Assembly (NCBI RefSeq): GCF_002100115.1
Contig: NZ_ANBM01000005.1
Coordinates: 1-64,000, forward strand
Reading direction: 5' to 3'
DNA from: Anaerovibrio sp. JC8
GTDB lineage: Bacteria; Bacillota; Negativicutes; Selenomonadales; Selenomonadaceae
Length of the DNA stretch: 64,000 nucleotides
Within the stretch, counting starts at the first letter, position 1. Every line of letters begins with the position of its first letter. This document shows, piece by piece, positions 57,744-64,000 of the stretch. Under the pieces are notes generated by a model. That model did not search any database, was not told the DNA's origin, and saw only the letters and a program-made list of their open reading frames with translations. The translations under genes were made by a program, and so were the position numbers.

Positions 57744-58961
57744 CTATACATCTATTCTATTATTTATCATGGCTCTATTTTCAAATTTCCATTTGTCAAC
57801 CAAATATTTATCTTTACCCAATATTTTGATTAAATTTTGTGTTTGTTGAATACAAGCATCGTAGTCATAATAATATATTACAATGCGATTATTATTTTTT
57901 ATAACTTCCCTTATAATATCGCCATCATTTACATCTAAGCTATGACCAAAAAAATACGCAGTATTGTCAATTGGCGAACTATCGTCGTAAAATCTAGTAT
58001 ACTTTCTAGCTGTATTTTTTACTTCACGCTGCATATATTTTTTAAAATACGCGCATCTTGTGTCTTTGCTAGCATTGAAATCAGGTAATGTTTCTTCACA
58101 CCCTAACACCAAATTGCTTATATATTCTCCATGGATTTCACCTGCTTTCCCATGAACAAATTCTATTTTCCCATTGTAGTTTATATTGTCTTCCCTATTC
58201 ATAAGTTTCCTATATTTCATTCTAAATATATCAGTATAGTTAAAGATAATTACTCTATCAAAAACAAGTGCTTTACCCTTTTCATCTACAAAATCTTCTA
58301 CTTCTATGTGATTATCCATTAGCTCTATAAACTTAATATACTCATCCATAAAGTTTATAAACACATCTAGTTCTTTTCTTAGATACTTTATGAATTTATC
58401 CATGTTAAAAAAGTAGACATTACGCTGCCGAATGTAGGTGATTAATCCTTCCCCTTTTTCATCCATATATGTTTGTAAATCAATTCTGCTACCTATATTT
58501 CTTACATTCACTCCATCCTTTAAGGCCATCTCAATTGTTTCATCTTTTTCTATTTTTTCTATCACACGAGATATTTCTTTCTCAAAATCTACCCAGTTAT
58601 CACCGTTAATTCGAATACACTCTCTTACTAGCCTATCATCATTACGAAGAAGGGCTTTATAGTATTCATACCAGCAATTTCTTTTTCCTTCACTATAGTA
58701 TTCTTCCATATACTGTGGAACTATTGAATTAATATTACCTGCCTTAATATCTATTTCCTGAAGAGTATTTTGCATACACCTTGCTAATTTTTCCCAAAGC
58801 TCGCTATAATTTTTTTCTATTTCTTCTAAAGTAGTGTTTGCATTATTAGATTTCCTTTCAATAACAATTTCACATAATTGAAAGAAGTTCATAAAATCCT
58901 TGTATTGGGTAGGATACCCATGTGCTAAATCAAAACCATTACCAATAACCAGTGTATTCAC
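57744..58961 (-). CDS. AbiH-family abortive infection protein
   Basis: 405 residues from GTG 58961, 8 nt behind GGGGAGG; the frame to 59015 has no site. The N-terminus VNTLVIGNGFDLAHGYPTQY carries the GNGFD signature of AbiH. Conserved later parts include VIIFNYTDIF, EFVHGKAGEIHGE and YFFGHSLDVNDGDII. AbiH proteins block phage growth by an unresolved mechanism. The gene is AT-rich relative to the core genes, which supports horizontal transfer, and sits 84 nt from the hsdS gene. Confidence 0.9.
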   Translation of the reverse strand: MNTLVIGNGFDLAHGYPTQYKDFMNFFQLCEIVIERKSNNANTTLEEIEKNYSELWEKLARCMQNTLQEIDIKAGNINSIVPQYMEEYYSEGKRNCWYEYYKALLRNDDRLVRECIRINGDNWVDFEKEISRVIEKIEKDETIEMALKDGVNVRNIGSRIDLQTYMDEKGEGLITYIRQRNVYFFNMDKFIKYLRKELDVFINFMDEYIKFIELMDNHIEVEDFVDEKGKALVFDRVIIFNYTDIFRMKYRKLMNREDNINYNGKIEFVHGKAGEIHGEYISNLVLGCEETLPDFNASKDTRCAYFKKYMQREVKNTARKYTRFYDDSSPIDNTAYFFGHSLDVNDGDIIREVIKNNNRIVIYYYDYDACIQQTQNLIKILGKDKYLVDKWKFENRAMINNRIDV

Positions 58962-59045
58962 TAATATTACCTCCCCAAAAAAATTATTCGTTGTATGTAA
59001 AAAACCTGCTACCAAAAGTTAAACACTTATGAGCAGGTTTTTCCT

Positions 59046-60542
59046 TTAAGCCTCATTCAATGCAGCTAATTTATCACATAATGGCAACAGTTGCTCGATT
59101 CTGTCCACAATGCGCTTTTGTTCGGCCAATGGTGGGAGAGGGATAATTGTATTTGCAATGTCACGCAAAACCCAATTTTTATTGCCAACACCTCTGGTAT
59201 TTAATTTACATTGTTCTTGTACAATGGGTGATTCTAATAATTTGACAAAAAAATATGTATCAATATCAGACGTATACTTTAACAACGCAATGCTAACAAA
59301 AATACTAAACTCCTTATCTGATTCTATAGCAACTGGAATACCAGTAGTACCAACTTTGCTTAATAGAATATCTCCTTTTTGTGGGTAACAACGCTTCTTT
59401 AATTCTTCATGTTCATCTACAGATATGAACTTTGTGTTATTAAAATCTATTTTTCCAGAAGAAATATTTTTTACTGATAAAAATGGCACCCCACTTTCAG
59501 TATAATGTGGTGTACTATGTGTACCATCTGTTAATGATAGTAAAACTTCTCCCAATCTCACCCATTCCCAGCTCTCAGGCACATCGAATGGGATTTCATC
59601 CTCGCTGATAGGTGGCAATGGTTTGGTTTTCTTTATTTTCCCTTCCTTTATGAGCTGGGCCTTTTCTGCCTTGATGGTTTCCAGTAATTCCTGGGCAGTA
59701 CCATCCTCTGGGCGCTGCTCCACCAGTTTGCCCTCAATGGCATACTGGAGAATGCTCTTTTTCATATCCTCCGGGAATTTACCGTTTAATTCAGTGATTT
59801 TGGTATGGGCCCGGTCATATTCGTCCACCAGTGGCAGGAGTTTTTCTATCTTGGCCACAATGCGTTTTTGCTCAGGTAATGGTGGGAGTGGAATAAGAAA
59901 ATTCTTTGTTTTTTCTGCACTTAATCCTTCTCTTGATACCCCAACTTGGACAGACATTATCATCTGTTGTATGTAAGGCGAAATTAATACAGTATGAATA
60001 TAGTATCTACATAACTCGTTTATGTTACGAATAATCAGTATGTGCTGATTTATATTAGCAATATCAAAATCATCTGGCACTAATGCACATCTTCCGATAG
60101 AACCACCAGTTATATTGAGAAGGATATCCTTCGCTTGTACAATACTTCCTTGTTTACGATTATTAATTTCTTCACTAATATATGTAATTCCAGCCATTTT
60201 CAGACCATCATTATATATATTTTGTGAGCGCAAAAACTTAATGCCAGACTCAGAATATACAGATTTTCCACCCGTTGGTGTACTTCCAGCACCAATTTTA
60301 GAAGTAATATCCCCTAACCTCACCCATTCCCATCCTTCCGGCACATCGAAGGGTATTTCATCTTCGCTGATAGGTGGCAATGGTTTGGTTTTCTTTATTT
60401 TCCCTTCTTTTATGAGCTGGGCTTTTTCTACCTTTATGGCTTCCAGCAATTCCCGGGCAGTACCGTCCTCTGGGCGCTGTTCCACCAGCTTTCCTTCAAT
60501 AGCCCGCTGGAGTATGCTGTTTTTTAACTGTTGTGGTGTCAT
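59046..60542 (-). CDS. hsdS: Type I restriction-modification specificity subunit HsdS
   Basis: 498 residues with two target-recognition halves. A conserved block of about 70 residues occurs twice, near 12-82 and 268-338 (GKLVEQRPEDGTA, KKTKPLPPISEDEIPFDVPE, WEWVRLG). Each is followed by a variable domain and then by PLPPLPEQKRIV or PLPPLAEQKRIV with a coiled-coil helix. The two variable domains read the two halves of the DNA target. It overlaps hsdM by 4 nt (ATGA). DNA of the two conserved blocks is similar enough (59552-59765 and 60313-60530) for domain swapping. Confidence 0.95.
   Translation of the reverse strand: MTPQQLKNSILQRAIEGKLVEQRPEDGTARELLEAIKVEKAQLIKEGKIKKTKPLPPISEDEIPFDVPEGWEWVRLGDITSKIGAGSTPTGGKSVYSESGIKFLRSQNIYNDGLKMAGITYISEEINNRKQGSIVQAKDILLNITGGSIGRCALVPDDFDIANINQHILIIRNINELCRYYIHTVLISPYIQQMIMSVQVGVSREGLSAEKTKNFLIPLPPLPEQKRIVAKIEKLLPLVDEYDRAHTKITELNGKFPEDMKKSILQYAIEGKLVEQRPEDGTAQELLETIKAEKAQLIKEGKIKKTKPLPPISEDEIPFDVPESWEWVRLGEVLLSLTDGTHSTPHYTESGVPFLSVKNISSGKIDFNNTKFISVDEHEELKKRCYPQKGDILLSKVGTTGIPVAIESDKEFSIFVSIALLKYTSDIDTYFFVKLLESPIVQEQCKLNTRGVGNKNWVLRDIANTIIPLPPLAEQKRIVDRIEQLLPLCDKLAALNEA
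59552..59765. repeat. Internal hsdS repeat, copy 1
   Basis: About 214 bp closely similar to 60313-60530, encoding the central conserved block. Long runs are identical. Confidence 0.8.
60313..60530. repeat. Internal hsdS repeat, copy 2
   Basis: Encodes the N-terminal conserved block; partner of 59552-59765. Confidence 0.8.
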
Positions 60543-61996
60543 CCTTTTTCCTCCAGCATGGTTTCAATTGTAGCCAAAATATTGTCTATCTTCTTATTGA
60601 GGCTGGTTCTTTTTGCCTGATAGGACGCTATTAATTCATCCGGTGGCAGTATTTCTTCTTCCTCATGTGGGAAGCCGCACAAATCAAGGTTAAAGTCATT
60701 GTCAGCAATTTCGGCAGCTGTGAATTTCTTGGCCTTTGGCCATTCTTCCACAGTTATTTCCTGCCGGTTGTTCCACCATTCCTTCACCTTTTCGAAATGC
60801 TCCAGCTTCATTGGCTTGGTCTTGGAAAAGTGCTTGTACCCTTCCGGCATATCCATCCGATAAAACCAAACATCCTTGGTGGAGCCGGTATTATCAAAGA
60901 ACAGAATATTGGTGGTTATGCTGGTATAAGGGGCAAAAACACTGCTTGGCATACGGACAATGGTATGGAGATTGAATTCTCCCAGCAGCTTCTTCTTGAT
61001 GCTGGTCTTGGCATTATCATTGCCAAAGAGGAAGCCATCTGGCAGAATAACCGCCGCCCGGCCATTCTTCTTTAACCGATACATAATAACAGACATAAAT
61101 AAATCTGCGGTTTCACTGCTGGCCAGATCATCCGGGAAATAGCCCTTGATGGCAGCATTCTCATGGCCACCATAAGGCGGGTTCATCAAAATCTTGTCAA
61201 ACTTGTCCTTGTCGGTATAATCCAAGAGATTTTTGGCCAAGGAATTGTCGTGGACAATGTTTGGATTTTCCACATCATGGAGCAGCATATTGGTAATGCA
61301 GAGCATATATGGAAATTGCTTCTTTTCCACGGCATAAATGGAGTTGTTTATTTTCTCATTGTCCTCAGTGTTTTTCTCCTGGGCTTTCAACTGCTTCAGC
61401 CAGCTGGTGAGGAAGCCGCCGGTACCGCAGGCAAAATCCGCCATAGTTTCACCGATTTTTGGCTCTATCATTTCAGCCATAAATTCTGTCACTGCTCTTG
61501 GGGTATAGAATTCACCAGAGGAACCCGCAGACTGGAGTTCCTTCAGGATGGTTTCGTAAATATCCCCAAAGGCATGGGTTTCAGTAACATCGTCAAAATC
61601 TATTTCATTTACTACATCAATAATCTGACGAAGCTGAACGCCATCCTTCATATAGTTATTGGCATCCTCAAAGGTGGCCTGCACAATGGCCTTTCTTGCT
61701 TCGGTATCGCTGGATACATTGAGATTTTTCAGAGCCGGGAACAGCTCATTATTGATAAAGTTCAGCAATTTTTCTCCGGTCAGGCTCTTGTCATTGGCCC
61801 AGTTGTGCCAGCGGAATTGTTCCAGAATAATGGACTGATAGCTGTCATCATCAAATTCCCAGTTTCCTTCCTTGGCATCATATACCTTCAAAAACAAAAT
61901 CCATACCAACTGCTCAATGCGCTGGGCATCACCATTGATACCCGCATCCAGACGCATAATATCTCTTATTCGCTTCACAAAGCCAGCTATTGCCAT
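60539..61996 (-). CDS. hsdM: Type I restriction-modification methyltransferase subunit HsdM
   Basis: 485 residues. SAM-binding motif ADFACGTGGFLTSWLKQLK (about 195-213) after SGEFYTPRAVTEFMAE, and the catalytic N6-adenine motif ILMNPPYGG near 275. An N-terminal helical bundle (HsdM_N) starts MAIAGFVKRIRDIMRLDAG. With HsdS it makes the methylase and with HsdR the endonuclease. Start lies 2 nt after the hsdR stop; stop overlaps the hsdS start. Confidence 0.96.
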   Translation of the reverse strand: MAIAGFVKRIRDIMRLDAGINGDAQRIEQLVWILFLKVYDAKEGNWEFDDDSYQSIILEQFRWHNWANDKSLTGEKLLNFINNELFPALKNLNVSSDTEARKAIVQATFEDANNYMKDGVQLRQIIDVVNEIDFDDVTETHAFGDIYETILKELQSAGSSGEFYTPRAVTEFMAEMIEPKIGETMADFACGTGGFLTSWLKQLKAQEKNTEDNEKINNSIYAVEKKQFPYMLCITNMLLHDVENPNIVHDNSLAKNLLDYTDKDKFDKILMNPPYGGHENAAIKGYFPDDLASSETADLFMSVIMYRLKKNGRAAVILPDGFLFGNDNAKTSIKKKLLGEFNLHTIVRMPSSVFAPYTSITTNILFFDNTGSTKDVWFYRMDMPEGYKHFSKTKPMKLEHFEKVKEWWNNRQEITVEEWPKAKKFTAAEIADNDFNLDLCGFPHEEEEILPPDELIASYQAKRTSLNKKIDNILATIETMLEEKG

Positions 61997-61998
61997 TA

Positions 61999-64000
61999 TT
62001 AACCTACCTCATCCTCATATAAATCTTTTTTCAGCTCCTGGACAGCTGCCAGGTACTTGTCCTTACCGCCAAAGATTTCGGCTATCTTCTTCGGGGTGCC
62101 AAACTTGGCAAAATCCGACAGCTTCAATATGGCGGTTTTCTCTATTTCCTTTATTCCAAGGTCCATATATTTATCCAGCAGGGTTTCAAGGATTTCCTTG
62201 GCGGTACCGCTGAATTTGCTGAATATGTCCTTTTTCTTGATATTGTTGGCCCGTTCCTTGCGGGTCAATGGTTTCTTGCCATAGGCAATGTAGCAGATGA
62301 AATCAAAGTCATCCACATGGGCCATGTTCTGTTCCCGCTTCAGCTTGTCTATATCTATACCAAACTTGGCCAGATATTCAGCCATGATGGCCTTGCGTTC
62401 AGAACCCTTCCATGTCCTGATAAACGCCTCCAAGGAAGCATAGCCGTTTAAAATATTGGTCTTGGTATAGTCGATGATATTTTCCTGCCGAAGCAGCTTG
62501 CCCCCAGCATCATATACGGCCACAGTTTCATGGATAACGGCCACCTTGCAGCCATCTTCCTTCACATAGTAAACGGTGCGTGGGTCCTTCGGTGACTCCG
62601 GCTCCGGATTTGGGTCCTTTTCTCCGCCATTTTCAAGACCTTCTTTTTCCTTTTTTGCGCCTGTAAAGCCCTCATTAATCTCAATAGGCCCATCCCAATC
62701 CGGATCAGCAAAGAGACGGGTCACATTCCGGAAATCCATTACCATAAAACTCATTTTGCCTTCGTTTGGGCGCAGTCTGGTGCCACGGCCAATAATCTGC
62801 TTGAAGGTGGTCATGGAGTTAATCATTTTATCCAGTACAATGAGCTTGGTCATTTTGCAATCCGCCCCAGTGCTCAAAAGGTCTGAGGTGGTTGCTATTA
62901 CCGGGTATTCTGCAGATACGGATATAAAATAATCCAGCTTGCTCTTGCCGTAATCATCACTGCCGGTTATACGAACCACATAATCCGGATTTTTCTGCAT
63001 CATATCCGCATTGCAGTTTACTAAGGCCATGCGCATACGTTCAGCGTGTTCTTCGGTGGCACAGAATACTATGGTCTTCTGCATCCGCCCGGTTTTCTTC
63101 AAGTATTCCGTAATTGTTTCCGCCACCATTCTGGTGCGGTCTTCAAGGACAAGATTATAGTCATAATCCCCATTGTTATAGATGCGGTCCTCGATTTCAT
63201 TGCCGTAGTAATCCAGCTGACCAGCCCTTGGACGCCAACCATCAGATATATCCATGGTTATATTGATAACCTTGAATGGAGCCAGGAAACCGTCATTAAT
63301 ACCATCATTTAAGCTGTAGGTATAAAGGGGCTCCCCGAAATAATTTATATTTGATACATACTTGGTTTCTTTTGGAGTGGCGGTCATACCTATCTGGGTG
63401 GCACCCTTGAAATACTCCAAGACCTTCCGCCAGCGGCTTTCTTCCTTGGCAGAGCCACGATGGCACTCGTCCACAATAATCAGATCAAAGAAATCTGGGT
63501 CAAAGTAGTCCCGAAATCTTTCCTCGCCATTATTCCCCACCATCTGATGGTACAAAGCAAAATATACTTCATAGGAACCAATAGTTGTTTTATCATCCTT
63601 GGAAAAGTTTATCTTATGGATGGTTTTATCCAATGGGGCAAAATCCTGCAATATGGATTGGTCCACCAAAAGGTTGCGGTCAGCCAAATAGAGGATTTTC
63701 TTTTTTATGCCGGCTTTCAGCAAGCGGTACACTATCTGAAAGGCCGTAAAGGTCTTGCCGGTGCCGGTGGCCATAACAAGGAGTATTCTGTCCTGGCCAA
63801 GTGCAATGGCATCCAGTGTGCGATTGACAGCAATTCGCTGGTAATATCTTGGGGTGTTAGCTCCCATGCCGGAATAATATGGCTGCTCAATAAGAGTCAG
63901 TTCTTTCTCTGTAAGATTCTTTTCCTTTTTGAAGCGTTCAATAAGCTCCTGCTCACTTGGGAATTCATTAAGTGCCAAAGTCCGTTCCTTGCCCGTGAGA
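61999..64000 (-). CDS. hsdR: Type I restriction endonuclease subunit HsdR, partial (runs off right edge)
   Basis: About 667 codons are visible and the frame stays open past the in-frame TTG at 63978 to the window edge, so the N-terminal part of the protein, which usually carries the nuclease domain, lies outside. Helicase motifs: Walker A MATGTGKTFTA, VDECHRGS (DECH box), MTATPKETKYVSN, ATTSDLLSTGADCKMT and IIGRGTRLRPNEGK. The C-terminal region (FIRTWKGSERKAI onward) is the EcoEI-like R C-terminal domain. Translocates DNA and cleaves unmodified targets. First gene of the hsdRMS operon. Confidence 0.93.
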   Translation of the reverse strand, partial: LTGKERTLALNEFPSEQELIERFKKEKNLTEKELTLIEQPYYSGMGANTPRYYQRIAVNRTLDAIALGQDRILLVMATGTGKTFTAFQIVYRLLKAGIKKKILYLADRNLLVDQSILQDFAPLDKTIHKINFSKDDKTTIGSYEVYFALYHQMVGNNGEERFRDYFDPDFFDLIIVDECHRGSAKEESRWRKVLEYFKGATQIGMTATPKETKYVSNINYFGEPLYTYSLNDGINDGFLAPFKVINITMDISDGWRPRAGQLDYYGNEIEDRIYNNGDYDYNLVLEDRTRMVAETITEYLKKTGRMQKTIVFCATEEHAERMRMALVNCNADMMQKNPDYVVRITGSDDYGKSKLDYFISVSAEYPVIATTSDLLSTGADCKMTKLIVLDKMINSMTTFKQIIGRGTRLRPNEGKMSFMVMDFRNVTRLFADPDWDGPIEINEGFTGAKKEKEGLENGGEKDPNPEPESPKDPRTVYYVKEDGCKVAVIHETVAVYDAGGKLLRQENIIDYTKTNILNGYASLEAFIRTWKGSERKAIMAEYLAKFGIDIDKLKREQNMAHVDDFDFICYIAYGKKPLTRKERANNIKKKDIFSKFSGTAKEILETLLDKYMDLGIKEIEKTAILKLSDFAKFGTPKKIAEIFGGKDKYLAAVQELKKDLYEDEVG

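Noticed and set aside
1-64000. tRNA, rRNA, CRISPR arrays, prophage genes and transposases
   Set aside because: I looked for tRNA-like cloverleaf ends, conserved rRNA sequences, regularly spaced repeats and recognisable integrase or transposase proteins and found none that I could support by eye.

Overview
The window looks like a chromosomal segment of a low-to-mid GC, anaerobic, diderm Firmicute, most likely a Negativicutes (Selenomonadales-type) bacterium. Evidence for this mix: Firmicutes-style RNA regulation (a glycine riboswitch and a T-box leader), strong A/G-rich Shine-Dalgarno sequences, ECF thiamine uptake (ThiT), an outer-membrane autotransporter protease, a futalosine-type menaquinone gene cluster, rubredoxin and hybrid-cluster protein. 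I saw no rRNA, tRNA or CRISPR array.

Layout. 1-8 kb: Ser/Thr kinase with a divergent HTH partner, a UvrD-type helicase with an inserted DEDDh exonuclease, then a His/Gly/Met-rich PepSY-like protein divergent from a two-component system whose sensor has a similar low-complexity loop. 8-15 kb: glycine-riboswitch-controlled AGCS symporter, GGDEF protein, NhaC-type antiporter, M13 peptidase. 15-19.4 kb: a tightly packed minus-strand operon of three radical SAM enzymes (two MqnE-like, one MqnC-like) plus an MTAP-family phosphorylase. 19.7-22.2 kb: DcuC-like carrier and PepT-like peptidase. 22.3-25.5 kb: two tandem Flp-type pilins and a chemoreceptor. 26-30.4 kb: rubredoxin, RelA/SpoT-domain enzyme, CstA-type transporter behind a T-box leader, ThiT. 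30.6-39.4 kb: a 702-residue protein of unknown function with a cyclic-nucleotide-binding-like N-terminus, cytidine deaminase, AmrS-like radical SAM enzyme, an orphan substrate-binding lipoprotein, a secreted protein, and a 1005-residue BvgS-like hybrid kinase.

39.4-55.4 kb is accessory in character. A MarR/acyltransferase pair sits between two 158-bp copies of the hybrid kinase 3' end and terminator. A secreted esterase sits between two 79-bp copies of a terminator region, and a Nif11-type precursor gene sits between two 23-bp copies of its own terminator arm. Three double-glycine-leader precursors occur here (45.1, 52.9 and 53.6 kb) without visible maturation or export enzymes. The most striking is a 67-residue peptide whose core is built from TGPL(G/N) and CDPPMKE repeats. 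Housekeeping or stress genes (PHP phosphatase, GltD-like flavoprotein, Hcp, rhodanese, GNAT) are interspersed.

55.8-64 kb is a defence island: a DUF4268 PD-(D/E)XK-like protein, an uncharacterised membrane-anchored protein, AbiH with an in-frame HNH-like remnant directly after its stop, and a type I restriction-modification operon (hsdR-hsdM-hsdS) that runs off the right edge.

No database search was possible. Family names rest on motifs and overall resemblance read by eye. Many gene starts were moved inward from the longest open frame to the codon best placed behind a Shine-Dalgarno sequence.
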